Origin: Strongylocentrotus droebachiensis
Lineage: Eukaryota; Echinodermata; Echinoidea; Camarodonta; Strongylocentrotidae
Direction: 5' to 3'
Assembly: GCA_035222895.1 (NCBI GenBank)
Contig: JAVYIG010000035.1
Span: 310,001-374,000, forward strand
DNA: 64,000 nt
Notes under the pieces: generated by a model
What the model was told of the DNA's origin: nothing
Seen by the model: only the letters and a program-made list of their open reading frames with translations
Database searches by the model: none
Shown: piece by piece, positions 1 to 9,840 of the stretch
How the letters are laid out: the number at the start of each line of letters is the position of its first letter
Numbering within the stretch: the stretch's first letter is position 1
Position numbers and translations under genes: made by a program

Positions 1-245
1 GGGGCGGGGGTGTAAATAGATATATAGAGACTGTCTAAATTAAAACCACCAAGAACTTTATTTGCCATTCAGGCCATTAAAAAAATATACATGTTTAGCG
101 TCCCCGCCCGCTTCCTTTTTTGGGGCCGCCTCCTATTTATTTTTTTTTGAATTTTTTTTTAAAAAATTTAAAAATTATTTTGTTTTTTTGTTTTGAAAGA
201 AACAAAACAGCGTCCCCGCCCGCTTCCTTTTTGGGGGTGGCCTCC

Positions 246-276
<31 letters not shown>

Positions 277-540
277 GAATTTTGAAAGAAAAAAAACATG
301 AAAAGCACTGCTAAAATGTATTTCTGATTTTAAAAAAGAAAAAAAAAATTGTCGGCCGCCATCTTGAAAAATAGCTTGAATGTCAGGGAAAATGTACGGA
401 GCGGCCATTTTGAAAGAAAAGAAAAAACAAAAAGGGCCTCTTCCCATTTTTCGAAAAAAGCAGGACGCTATAGGCATGTTTTTTTTTTAATTTGGCCTTA
501 TATTAAATTTAAAAAAACAATCCAACTGTACCGGTAGTTA
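1..540. repeat. low-complexity A/T tracts with a 110-bp direct repeat
   Basis: Long T and A runs surround two copies of a GC-rich block beginning GCGTCCCCGCCCGC, near 98 and 210. Short open frames here consist of homopolymer codons and I do not regard them as genes. Nothing else is recognised. Confidence 0.6.
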
Positions 541-551
541 TTATTTAAGCC

Positions 552-939
552 ATTGGAACTGCGTAGAGTTCCGTAGTGTGGCGTACCGACTACGCAGAAA
601 TTAGGCTGCGTATTAATGGGAAAATAGTCCCTGCGTAGGTTATGCGTAGGCTGGCGTACAGGTTTGCTTATGGTTGCTTACTGTGTGGAAAGCTTTTACT
701 GCTTTGTCGATCTGGCGTAGGGTAGCATACTGTTGCGTAGGCATGTAGCGTAGTGTTGCGTAAAAAGGCGTACTTTCTGCGTCAAGTTTCTACGCCGAAA
801 GTACGCGAAAAAAATTAAACATGTTGAATTGTTTTCGTTCATCTTGCGTACCTCTTTCCGTCCCTCAGCATATAGTAACGTAGGCCAGCGTAGTCGGTAC
901 GAAACACTATGCAACTCTACGTATTGACCCCATGCCAAT
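552..939. mobile_element. foldback/MITE-like element rich in GCGTA motifs
   Basis: About 35 bp at 559-595 (reading CGTAGAGTTCCGTAGTGTGG then CGTACCGACTACGC) is repeated in inverted orientation at about 888-923 with a few mismatches. The interior is dense with GCGTA/TACGC on both strands. There is no coding capacity. The outer ends (ATTGG / CCAAT) are approximate and no target duplication was resolved. Likely a non-autonomous DNA element. Confidence 0.65.
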
Positions 940-1004
940 TAGTGACCCGCAAGTGTCACAAATAAAGTATTAAAAATATGCTCATCTGAACCTAATTAAA
1001 CGCC

Positions 1005-1215
1005 TAAAACCCCAGAGCTTTCGGGGATTTATGGCCCCTTGAAACCTGTGGACCCAAGCCTATATTATATATACACTTAACTCGCTGCGATCTGATCTCT
1101 CCCCCCCCCCCCCCTAACTTTGAAGAACGTAACCCCCGAGCTTTTGGGGGTTTATGGCCCCTTGAAACCCGTGGACCCCACGCCTATATTATATATACAC
1201 TCAACTCAGGACCCG
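1005..1215. repeat. two direct copies of an ~80-bp block, ~125 bp apart
   Basis: Both copies carry GGGG-TTTATGGCCCCTTGAAACC followed by a CCTATATTATATATACACT motif, at about 1022-1085 and 1148-1205. A poly-C tract near 1100 lies between them. Function unknown. Confidence 0.7.
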
Positions 1216-1550
1216 CGGAAATCCGCGGGATTCTAGAGGGGGGCGCAGGCAAAAAATTATGTTTTTCATTTCGGGGCTCCATTTCAAATTTTTGGGAAAT
1301 TTTCGGGGGCTACTTTTTCGACTTTCGGGGGCCCTTTTTTCTGGGGCTACTTTTTCATTAATTCATAAAAGGATAGGCCTACACTTTGTTGAGATTTGTT
1401 TAGTAGGCTAAGGTTTCAGGCTTCCTACTTCATAATTGCCTATTTAAAAAAAAAAAAAACATTTTTCTAGTTCAATAACTAAGTTTTCATGCATTGATTT
1501 GATGCAAGAACTGTAACATAATAGACCCTAGATTGTGATTATTTCTGACC

Positions 1551-1985
1551 ATGAATTTCGATAATCATTTTTCAAAGTAAAATTTTCACAAGAAAATCAG
1601 ACAGTCGTTTAAAAACGTAGACATTAGTAATACTTTTACTAATTCTAAGCTCAGATTTCGTAAATCTATTCACGAAACTATATTGAAATCGCGGCAATAA
1701 TGATGCAAACCAACAGATAACAATTTCAAAGTGTCAAATCTCTTCGATTCGAGCTCAGCTTAGCTGAACTCACACACACTGTGCGTAACTCCAGGAACCT
1801 CGAACACCGGCGCCGCAGGCGTCGGACGCCTGCGGTGCCCGGTGCCGGTGTTGGAGCTTCCCGGAGTTACAGTGCACTGCATGACTGTGTGTACTGTATA
1901 TGTGTGTGGACTGAAGGCAGCTGGCGACTGAACTGTCAGTCCAATGGTTTTCTTGTGAAAACTTTCCTTTAGAAAATGATAATCA
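1551..1985. repeat. foldback element with a GC-rich central hairpin
   Basis: The outer arms at about 1551-1610 and 1925-1985 are imperfect inverted repeats sharing ATTTTCTTGTGAAAA-type sequence. At the centre, 1785-1870 folds on itself from GTAACTCC to GGAGTTAC. Its core has arms at 1809-1823 and 1825-1839 (GGCGCCGCAGGCGTC and its near-complement) with a one-base loop. A second copy of the flank (ATCGCGGCAATNATGATG) occurs at about 1688 and 2061. Probably a non-autonomous mobile element. Confidence 0.55.
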
Positions 1986-2213
1986 AAGTTCAGTATACAT
2001 GGCCGTAGTAATCACAAAATAAGCTTTGATTTCATACCTCCATTCACGAAAACTATATAAAAATCGCGGCAATCATGATGGAAATAGGTCTCTAAGTTTG
2101 GACGTCGACGGGAATTAGCCCCGTGTATCAGCTCTGGCTCGTGCAGCGCCGCTAGTACAAAGCACACCCTATAGCAAGAAGCTTTACTCTCGGTGATCCC
2201 GCCCTTTGCATAG

Positions 2214-2420
2214 AGCATTTAATACGCAACATAATGTGAGTTGTTAGTCAGCTGTTGTGTGTCTCTTTGAGAACTGCAAAGAAATGAGTGTGATCGAGTG
2301 TGATCGTCTATATAGAGAATATCATATAGGAAGATACCTAACACGGGGTAAGTCATACCCATTCAGCGTGCATTTATTACGCAACTTAATGTGAGTGGAT
2401 GGTCATCGGTCGTGTGTCTA
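2214..2420. repeat. direct repeat, ~155-bp spacing
   Basis: GCATTTAATACGCAACATAA near 2214 and GCATTTATTACGCAACTTAA near 2369 start two related blocks of about 50 bp, both reaching GTGTGTCT. They lie just upstream of the DIRS-like coding region and could belong to its 5' end, but this is not shown. Confidence 0.55.
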
Positions 2421-2733
2421 CGGATGCAATGTTGAATATCCATGAGGTATCTCTGTCGTCACGCATATCGTGCATTATGCATGTCGCGTCTGTTTTCGCC
2501 CTGGACGTCGACACGGAGGAGGACCTCGGGCGGAGTATAGCCAATTCCACAGAGTAGACTCTCCCGCGGACGATGGCACCGGGCACGGGTGCCCCGAGGG
2601 CAGGGTTCGGGAGGAGATAGCCGCACCAACTTGGGTCGGCGATCTCATTAAAAAACAATAGACTACAAAGGCTCGCCGAGACGTCGCGCCCCCCGCGGAG
2701 CCTTAGCGTATTATTATTATAGATTGTGCGCAC
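2386..2733 (-). pseudogene. possible inverted gag fragment of a DIRS-like element
   Basis: The minus strand is open for 115 codons and contains LGAPVPGAIVRGRVYSVELA. From general knowledge of DIRS gag proteins, this resembles the region around an LG..VP....I..GEYV-L motif that normally lies upstream of the W..YD..FRLRQA motif. That downstream part is on the plus strand at 2726-3187, so gag may be broken by an inversion near 2,730. The resemblance is by eye, and chance antisense reading in a GC-rich stretch is the alternative. Confidence 0.3.
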
Positions 2734-3187
2734 TGCCGCTAGCTGCGGCTATAATTGGTGCGACTACGACTTACAGTTCCGCCTGAGGCAAGCGCGGCAG
2801 CCGGAGCGTTCATGGGCCGTAGTAGACGCGGAGCTGTGGCTACTAGTCGCCACTGCCTACGCGCGGCCGGACAGCAGGGAGAATTTTCGTCCCTTCAGCG
2901 GGAGGCAATCTCAATTTCGCGGAGCTCAACGGCCAAGACAGCAACTATCGGGTCCCCGCCGCAATGGGCGCTCAGCACTTAATCGGGACGGATACGGTAG
3001 CGCAACCGCGAGTCCGCGGGCCCAAGTTTGTTTCGCATTCAACGCCTCCGGCCGGTGCGGTAGGGGGCGAGGCTGCAGATATGCGCACAAATGCGATAGA
3101 TGCGGAAATACGTCCCATGGCTCCTTTGCCTGCAACCGCCCCCAACCTGCAGCTAACAAACCGAGCTCTAGCCCCAACCCCAATTAG
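2726..3187 (+). CDS. DIRS-like Gag, C-terminal part (zinc fingers)
   Basis: 153 codons, probably 5'-truncated. Near the start, YDLQFRLRQA followed by W...DAELWL is typical of DIRS-type Gag. Near the C-terminus are a CCCH-type finger (CFAFNASGRCGRGRGCRYAH) and a CX2CX4HX4C zinc knuckle (CDRCGNTSHGSFAC), expected for RNA binding in the retroelement particle. It overlaps the RT frame (from 2964) in another frame, as is common in these elements. The ATG at 2726 is only the first methionine of the open frame; the real Gag start is probably missing. Confidence 0.7.
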   Translation: MRTAASCGYNWCDYDLQFRLRQARQPERSWAVVDAELWLLVATAYARPDSRENFRPFSGRQSQFRGAQRPRQQLSGPRRNGRSALNRDGYGSATASPRAQVCFAFNASGRCGRGRGCRYAHKCDRCGNTSHGSFACNRPQPAANKPSSSPNPN

Positions 3188-4769
3188 GCTAAAGCCCATG
3201 CTACCCTTTCTTCATTCTTACACCAATCAGTCTGACGCAAAACGTCTAATTTCGGGATTTACGTACGGCTTTTCTCTGAGTTTTAAAGGCACCCGTGTAC
3301 AAATGAGTTGTAAGAATCTCAAGTCTGCAATTCTTCATCCTCAAATCATTATGCAAAAGATAGAAAAGGAGGTGCTACTCGGCAGAATCGTAGGCCCCTT
3401 TACTTCAATTCCATTTCCGAATTTTCGTTGTTCCCCCATCGGGGTTGTTCCAAAACGAACACCAGGCGAATTTCGATTAATACAACACTTATCCTCCCCT
3501 CGCGGCTCCTCTGTAAATGATAGCATAGATAAGGATGAGTGCAACGTTTCTTACACTAGTTTCGACGAAGCGGTGGACATGATTGTTAAACTTGGTATTA
3601 AGTCTTTTATGGGGAAAGCTGACATCAAGTCTGCCTTTAGATTACTGCCCGTGCATCCAGTTGATTTTGATTTGCTCGGTATGTGCATTGATGGAAAATT
3701 CTATTATGATAGGTGCATGCCCATGGGTTGCGCGATTTCGTGTGCAATGTTTGAGCGCTTTAGTTCCTTTCTCGAGGATTGTTGTCGGCGCATAGCTGTT
3801 ACGGAACAAGTAATGCATTACTTAGATGATTTCTTCTTTGCTGCTTCCTCATTCGAGGAATGCCAGCGCATCATGCTCTGCTTCCAAAATATGTGCAAAG
3901 ATTTCGGTGTGCCCTTAGCGCTGGAGAAAACCGAAGGTCCTACGAGAGTAATTACATATTTGGGTCTAGAGATTGATACAAGGCTATGTCAGGTAAAAGT
4001 CCCAGCTAATAAATTAGAAGCGCTATGTTGCATGATTCGCAGCTTTTCCACGAAGTCTAAGCTGACACTGCGCCAGCTACAATCGTTAATTGGGTCACTC
4101 AATTTTGTATGTAAGGCGGTTGGCCCAGGTAGGGCCTTTCTCAGGCGGCTGATAGACATGACTAGAGGGGTAAGTCAGCCCCATCATCGCATAAGGCTTA
4201 CCAGTGGGGCTAAGGCTGACCTGGCAGCATGGGAAGCATTCTTAGAGCATTTTAATGGGACCGTTATGTTTGCTGACAATGTTTGGCGGGATAATAATTC
4301 CCTTCAATTCTATACAGACGCAGCGGCAAGCATTGGGCTAGGCATTTATTTCGAGGGATGCTGGGCTCAAGCTAAGTGGCCGGAATATGTCAGGGAGGCT
4401 AATTTCTCCATTGCCGTTCTAGAACTGCTTCCCATAGTTGTAGGCGTTCACTTATGGGGAGATCGGTTAAATGGGAAGAGAGTAACTTTCTGGTCTGATA
4501 ATCAATCGGTAGTTGCCGTCATTAACAAGCAATCGTCTAATTGCAAGATAATTATGCGGCTCATTCGCCACTTTGTAGTACTGTGTTTAAGGTGCAACAT
4601 TTGGTTTAAGGCAATGTACATTCCAGGCCATACCAATGAAATTGCCGATTCTCTGTCCCGCTTTCAGATGACCCGTTTTCGACATCTGGCCCCCAATGCC
4701 GAGCAACAAGGGACCCCCATTCCTACCCCTCTCTGGAGCAGCTTAGTCGGGAGCGTGCCGTCTTGTTAA
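2964..4769 (+). CDS. DIRS-like reverse transcriptase-RNase H polyprotein
   Basis: 601 codons without a stop. The RT domain covers about residues 100-400, with KADIKSAFRLLPV (first catalytic Asp) and YLDD at 286-289. RNase H follows with all four expected acidic positions visible: D452 (YTDAAAS), E487 (LELLP), D512 (SDNQ) and D562 (HTNEIADSLSR). It would copy element RNA to DNA. No methyltransferase domain follows. The first ~60 residues overlap the gag frame and are probably not all translated as read here. The stop overlaps the recombinase start (4763-4769). Confidence 0.9.
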   Translation: MGAQHLIGTDTVAQPRVRGPKFVSHSTPPAGAVGGEAADMRTNAIDAEIRPMAPLPATAPNLQLTNRALAPTPIRLKPMLPFLHSYTNQSDAKRLISGFTYGFSLSFKGTRVQMSCKNLKSAILHPQIIMQKIEKEVLLGRIVGPFTSIPFPNFRCSPIGVVPKRTPGEFRLIQHLSSPRGSSVNDSIDKDECNVSYTSFDEAVDMIVKLGIKSFMGKADIKSAFRLLPVHPVDFDLLGMCIDGKFYYDRCMPMGCAISCAMFERFSSFLEDCCRRIAVTEQVMHYLDDFFFAASSFEECQRIMLCFQNMCKDFGVPLALEKTEGPTRVITYLGLEIDTRLCQVKVPANKLEALCCMIRSFSTKSKLTLRQLQSLIGSLNFVCKAVGPGRAFLRRLIDMTRGVSQPHHRIRLTSGAKADLAAWEAFLEHFNGTVMFADNVWRDNNSLQFYTDAAASIGLGIYFEGCWAQAKWPEYVREANFSIAVLELLPIVVGVHLWGDRLNGKRVTFWSDNQSVVAVINKQSSNCKIIMRLIRHFVVLCLRCNIWFKAMYIPGHTNEIADSLSRFQMTRFRHLAPNAEQQGTPIPTPLWSSLVGSVPSC

Positions 4770-6077
4770 GCTCTTCCAGAGCTCAGAACACTATGCGCAC
4801 TTATCACACGGCATGGCAAGCTTTTCAGCTGTTTCGGAGTAATTATAATTGTAATGCCTCTACTCCACCAACTATCGAGCAGGTTGCTCTTCTCATTTCT
4901 TACATGAGCTGGTCCAATTATTCAGCAAACACTATCTCTACATATATCTCAGCCTTGTCATTTCATGAGCGCAGTCATAATAGGGAAGATATAACTCAGA
5001 ATTTTTCAATAAAGCGATTAGTTGAAGGCTGCCGTAGGCGTCATGCTCGCCTTGACGTGCGCTGCCCCATTACTATGCCCTTATTACATAAATTAATCGC
5101 AACACTGCCATTAGTATGCCAAACGTCCTATCATACTAAACTTTTCACTGCAACCTTTTTATTAGCGTTTTTCGGGTTTTTACGCATTGGTGAATTCACT
5201 TCTCAGGGTAGATCCATCCCCCTGTTTGAGGCGGACGTAATCGTCCGGGGGAATCCCCCACAGCGCAAAGTTAGTGTTAGAATTCGGTCTTCCAAAACGG
5301 ATCAGCGGGGTAGGGGGTGCGTCATCGTGCTTCCGGAAAGTAGGTCATTGTGCCCCGTTAAAGCAATTGTTGGGTATTTGGAAGCCCGTCCTCAACGCGT
5401 TCCCACTCCCGGTATTGACCAGGGGTTTGCATTTTTTAGGCAATTTGATGGTTCTCCCCTAACCCGGCAAGCTTTCAACAGGGTGCTACATAGGAGTGTT
5501 TCATTCTTAGGTTTACCAGCTCACTATTACACGGCCCATTCATTCCGAATAGGAGCTGCTACGTCCGCAGCTATGGCGGGCTTTTCAGACTCCCACATTC
5601 AAAAAATGGGGAGATGGGTATCTGGGGCATACCGGGGTTATATCAGATTACCGGCAGGTGAAGTTTGAAAACTTCGGGGTGTTATAATTAGTCAGTACGT
5701 TGTCTTTTTCAGCTTAATTTTGTTACGTTTTGATTTAGACTGGTAGGGTGATGGGCGATCAGGCCAAACCCAATGCATAATATACTCGTAACTAAATTTT
5801 GATTGCACTGAATTAGGGTGGTTTATTCCGAAGAATAACACACATTGCAAAAGACATTTTGTTTATGGTAATATTATGTAGAACATGTTACTGTCTGCGG
5901 GTTCTCCCCTTTTCTCCATTATTTGAATCTGCAGGGTCTACAGATTTATCGAGCCAGACAAGGGATTCTACATCCATACGAGGCACCATCTGGGCCCTGG
6001 GGGATTTCGTGGTGCAAGCGGCCGGTATCCATCTACCCGCCGACAGACATGAAACCAGTCAGAGACAGCTGGGTTAA
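4763..6077 (+). CDS. DIRS-like tyrosine recombinase, probably spliced
   Basis: The exon at 4763-5657 encodes a tyrosine recombinase. Catalytic residues are visible: R141 (FLRIGEF), K178 in the beta-hairpin region, H259-x-x-R262 (HSFRIGAA), W285 (GRW, replacing the second His) and Tyr in SGAYRGYIR (290 or 293). Unspliced, the frame stops at 5668. A donor (GCAG/GTGAAG) at 5658 and an acceptor (pyrimidine-rich, CTGCAG/GG) ending at 5934 are both phase 1; joining them adds 47 codons to a stop at 6077. The added tail contains TIWALGDFVVQAAG, faintly like the start of a hydrolase block, which I do not treat as a domain call. The protein would integrate circular element DNA. Confidence 0.8.
5658..5934 (+). 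other. putative spliceosomal intron in the recombinase gene
   Basis: 277 bp bounded by GT-AG. The donor is GTGAAG and the acceptor tract is TTCTCCCCTTTTCTCC...CTGCAG. Both sides are phase 1, so splicing restores an open frame into 5935-6077. A small palindrome (GAAGTTTGAAAACTTC) lies over the unspliced stop. Introns are known in some animal DIRS elements; this instance is inferred from sequence only. Confidence 0.5.
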
Positions 6078-6523
6078 TAACAAGTTGCGCGGTCTATAAT
6101 TCCCGATTTGGAGGACTGGTCGTTTCGCTCCGTATGCACCTTTCTGGCAAGGGTACTTACTTCAATATTCATTTCGAACATTTACGAGGTGTTTCTGGGG
6201 AATACAGACGTTCAATTCCTCCCTACTGATCTTCGAACATTCGTCGGTACAGGTTAATTTCATATCTGTATTGATCTGAAGTAGGAATGATTGTACATAA
6301 TGTTGTCTGTTACGTTCATAGTACCTTTCGCAATTATGCAAAGGATGAGATTTGTTCATACCATCCGATTTCGGTGTGGCGGCGATCCATGTCTGAGCAG
6401 CCACGTCTCGTGTGGCAGAAAAATTTACAATTTTGACCGCCAAACCGCGGAATTATCTTTAATTTGCACATGTCGAACATACCAGTTTGCAAGAGAACAG
6501 GCTTCGAGCCAATGATGGGAAAT

Positions 6524-7215
6524 TTTAATGCAATTAGTATTGTTTGCACCCTGTTTACACTTGGTTTGTAGGCTGAGGAGGACCATTAAGGCCTTTGATT
6601 TAGTTATCCTCAGTTGTAGGCAATAAAGTGTTTATGTGAACGCTACGTGTCTCAGGCCAGAGAACTGCGTTGATTTGGGATTATTTTATTATGTGAACGC
6701 TACGTGTCTCAGGCCAGAGAACTGCGTTGATTTGTTTTTAGTATGTAACGCTACGTGTCTCAGGTCAGAGAACTGCGTTGATTTGTTTTTATTATGTGAA
6801 CGCTACGTGTCTCAGGCCAGAGAACTGCGTTGATTTGGTTTTATTTTATTATGTGAACGCTACGTGTCTCAGCCCAGAGAACTGCGTCGATTTGGTTTTA
6901 TTTTATTAGGTGAACGCTACGTGTCTCAGGCCAGAGAACTGCGTTGATTTGTTTTAATCTAAATTGGGGGCATTTTAATGCAATTAGTATTTACACCCCG
7001 TTTACACTTTGCTTTGCTTGTAGGCGGAGGATGACCATTAAGGCATTTGCTTAGTTATCCTCAGTTTTAGGCAATAAAGTGTTTATGCGAACGCTACGTG
7101 TCTCAGGCCAGAGAACTGCGTCGATTTGTTTGTATTAGGGAACGCTACGTGTCTCAAGCCAGAGAACTGCGTTGATTTGTTTTTATTATTTGAACGCTAT
7201 GTGTCTCAGGTAAGA
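6524..7215 (+). repeat. minisatellite of 51-57-bp units, in two blocks
   Basis: Nine units begin GAACGCTACGTGTCTCAGG and continue with CCAGAGAACTGCGTTGATTTG. Starts are near 6638, 6695, 6746, 6798, 6855, 6912, 7089, 7140 and 7192. A ~115-bp leader (CAATTAGTATT ... GGCAATAAAGTGTTTATG) precedes the first block (about 6530-6637) and recurs before the second (about 6973-7088), so a larger unit was itself duplicated. Short spacers differ only in AT content. Probably the 3' noncoding part of the DIRS-like element. Confidence 0.85.
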
Positions 7216-7384
7216 GAACGGCTGTTCATTGTGAAGTTAACACACTATTTTCATTTGAATTATTTGTTATACCACAAGTCTAATGACGATGGAAAGTTTC
7301 TATATTACAACTAATAAATACCATGGCCAATTGCAAAACTAGTTTTCTATGTCCTTATTCCTTGTTCCAGGTGGATAGAACAAT

Positions 7385-8440
7385 AATGGGTAAATAAGCA
7401 TGTCGTACGTAATGAAGCTAAGTATATAATTGAAATGAGGAAATTATAATGCTAAATATATTACTCATTGCGGATATAGTATCGAAAATAATATCGCTAG
7501 TGATATTCGTTTGTCTCGCAATGTGGTCAATAAGGAATCTAAAAGATCACGACGTTTCGTATGCGAAACGTCGTGATCTTTTAGATTCCTTATTGACCAC
7601 ATTGCGAGACAAACGAATATCACTAGCGATATTATTTTCGATAGGAAATTATATTATCGAATTTTCATTAATAAATACTGTACAGGTATATCATTGCATT
7701 AATAATGAAACGAATTTTGATTTATTTCTTAATGTATATGCAACAAAAATGTCATAGTAGTTTATGTATAAACAATGTTTATTAGAAATTATGCAGCCCC
7801 GTTTTCAGAAACTGTTCATGTCGGAAATGTCTGAAAATTAAATTTGCAAATGTGTTTTTTCGAAGTAATCAGAGAGTAGAAATTACGTACAAATTTACGA
7901 AAGTATGCACAATTTCTTTTCGATTGCTATTTTAAGGACTTTCTAGACAAATTTGGGAGAAGTAATAATTATCACCTACGACAGCAGAGACAGGTAGGCT
8001 GAAAGAAAGGCATGAAAATGGACCAAGAGTTTACAAAATGGCTCCTGAACGGGCATGCATGAGTGATTTTTGAAGGAAAACGAATAGTTCTTTGGGACGC
8101 TATGACGCTACGTTTTTTCTGCTTTCACACTAAAGAACTAATTATAAAGTTTGGATAAGCAAATCAGTTTCATGATTCATATTTTATGTCCTATGTGGTG
8201 TTCAATGTCCAGCAATAAACTTACACTTAGTACTATCCCATTCACATGAACTGTTTCATAACTAGTTTTGTTTTTTCTATTAAAACTGGCCTCTCTTTCA
8301 AAGTGTGCATGGCGGCTAGTTTAGACACGGAAAAAGGGGTGTGGGAGAGAGAGAGATTATGAGGGTGGAAAGAGGGGTGCTGGAATGAGATGGGGAGTGA
8401 CAAGAAAGTTTGACGTGTGAATAAAGTTGTTGAAACGAAC
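7385..8440 (+). repeat. segment homologous to the 3' flank of the receptor gene
   Basis: 7385-8100 aligns with 45,855-46,365 and 51,565-52,075 (shared AATGGGTAAATAAGCATGTC and much more). 8108-8440 aligns with 57,480-57,850 (GGATAAGCAAATCAGTTTC, GTGCATGGCGGCT, then GA-rich). This places the far 3' flank of an earlier array member upstream of the complete gene, although no exon of that member is visible here. Confidence 0.75.
7439..7653. mobile_element. 195-bp insertion containing a perfect 80-bp inverted repeat
   Basis: 7480-7559 and 7564-7643 are exact reverse complements over 80 bp, separated by the 4-nt loop TATG. The copies at about 45,910 and 51,620 lack this block. It is flanked by a 10-bp direct repeat, GGAAATTATA, at 7439-7448 and 7644-7653, consistent with a target-site duplication. 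The left side carries 31 extra bp (7449-7479) outside the hairpin. A 102-codon frame at 7449-7757 reads through the palindrome and is probably not a gene. Confidence 0.85.
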
Positions 8441-8809
8441 GAGGGGTAGTTTAAGGACTTTCGGAAGTTGTGTGGATGCGCACCTTAGCTTGTAGGGCCA
8501 GCTTATTACGTATTTACTTTAACATTCCGTATCGATCCTGAACTAATCTCAATAGACTGTTGCTCTTAAAATGTATTATATCCTGTATCATAAATGTATT
8601 GATTTTTGGTTGGCTGAGAGCTCGTCACGTGACCAGAAATATTTCGACTCTTTTAAGGTTGTTTTGAAAAAGTACTTTTTGGGAGTTGCTTTTTCTTTTC
8701 TTTTTTTCGAACTTGAATTTAGTATTTTTATTTTTATTTTTTTATTTTTTTTTAAATAGAAATTGTATTTTTTTCTTCTGGGGGGTCTTTATCAAAACTT
8801 TGATGCAGG

Positions 8810-9760
8810 ATTTAAAACAAATATACCATGCCCTATTTTTCGAGGAACTGGTGAAAACTATGGGCCTCGGCGACTCTGATAGTACCATTTGCTTCGGGAC
8901 TGCGCCCCTCAGCAAATAATACTATTGGAGTCACCTCTTGCGCATACTTTTAACCAGAACCTCTCAAGACAGTGTTGAAGGCAGTTGAAAATTCAACGAT
9001 AGTACGGGATTTCAAATGCCTCCAGCGGGCAACTCCCAATATATGTCACAGCGCTCACGTACATCGTGCAATTTACGCTGAGCCGCAGTCAAATAAACTG
9101 TGCTGCACTACTACCGTACCTATATAGCGCCAGCTTTCATTTGTCAACATTTGTCAAGCCGCTGGTTGCACAAAGCACAACATCAACCACTCCTTGCGGG
9201 CAACAAGTTTAACTTTGCTTGATCATGCAGGGCAAGCATCGAGGGACATCATGTCCGTTTCAGGCCATCGTTCCGAAACATCAATAAAAAACTATGTTTG
9301 TACGCCTACTATTATAGCAAAAAAGGCGTGAAAATTTGAAAATCTTTCTAAAATTCATATTCGACTTCACAGATAGTCAGCTTCAGTGTGTTATAAAGGT
9401 ATAACCCTTCCCTTGAAATAAATCACGTATTTACACAGCCACAGCAACACCAAGACAGGATCTTTAGACCTACGGACATTGACATAAACCAGCAAAATCT
9501 TCACCCAGAACAGTTTCATTTCAAAGGCTGTGTTGTGAATTGTTACAACAAGTAGACCAAATTAAACATTGAAGGATTATGCATAATTATGTCCGAAAAC
9601 CTGTCGATAACCTCAAGTCAGGAGCAAATTAGGTGAGTTATTCCGCCTGATTATAAATTGTTGATGTTGGATATAAAACAAATATATCCTGCCTTCTTTT
9701 CGAGGTACTGGTAAAAACTATGGGCCTCGGTGACTCCCATAGTTTCAACCAGAACTTCGG
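8810..9760. repeat. diverged direct repeat pair with a hairpin
   Basis: About 8811-8975 and 9660-9765 share AAAACAAATATA ... GAAAACTATGGGCCTCGG and CAACCAGAAC. In the first copy 8869-8934 is an imperfect hairpin (GGCGACTCTGATAGTA against TACTATTGGAGTCACC). In the second, AACTATGGG pairs with CCCATAGTT. Probably an old interspersed element. Confidence 0.5.
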
Positions 9761-9807
9761 AAAACAGTGTATGCGTGCTATTTTCCGGGCGTAATTCTCC
9801 TGTACAT

Positions 9808-9811
<4 letters not shown>

Positions 9812-9838
<27 letters not shown>
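9812..9838. repeat. (AAT)n microsatellite
   Basis: About nine TAA/AAT units in tandem. Confidence 0.9.
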
Positions 9839-9839
<1 letters not shown>

Positions 9840-9840
9840 G

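Larger units (their letters stand above)
2386..7215 (+). mobile_element. DIRS/Ngaro-type tyrosine-recombinase retrotransposon
   Basis: The order is a gag fragment with zinc fingers, a reverse transcriptase-RNase H ORF, a tyrosine recombinase ORF, then a noncoding part with minisatellite repeats. These elements integrate through a recombinase rather than a DDE integrase and lack ordinary LTRs. No methyltransferase domain follows RNase H, which fits Ngaro-like better than DIRS1/PAT-like members. RT and recombinase frames are intact, so the copy looks fairly young, but gag is incomplete at its 5' end. Outer limits are not defined: I did not find matching terminal or split direct repeats, so the start and end given are estimates. 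Confidence 0.75.

Noticed and set aside
5935..6077. Hydrolase (SGNH-like) domain in the recombinase tail
   Set aside because: Only a short TIWALGDFVVQ stretch is suggestive, and the exon is too short for a domain.
6638..7215. Regular repeats with short spacers that might suggest a CRISPR array
   Set aside because: Spacers are AT-rich and near-identical, the host is a eukaryote, and there are no cas genes. It is a minisatellite.
7449..7757. 102-codon frame with hydrophobic stretches
   Set aside because: It crosses the perfect palindrome, so its two halves are antisense images. No family resemblance.
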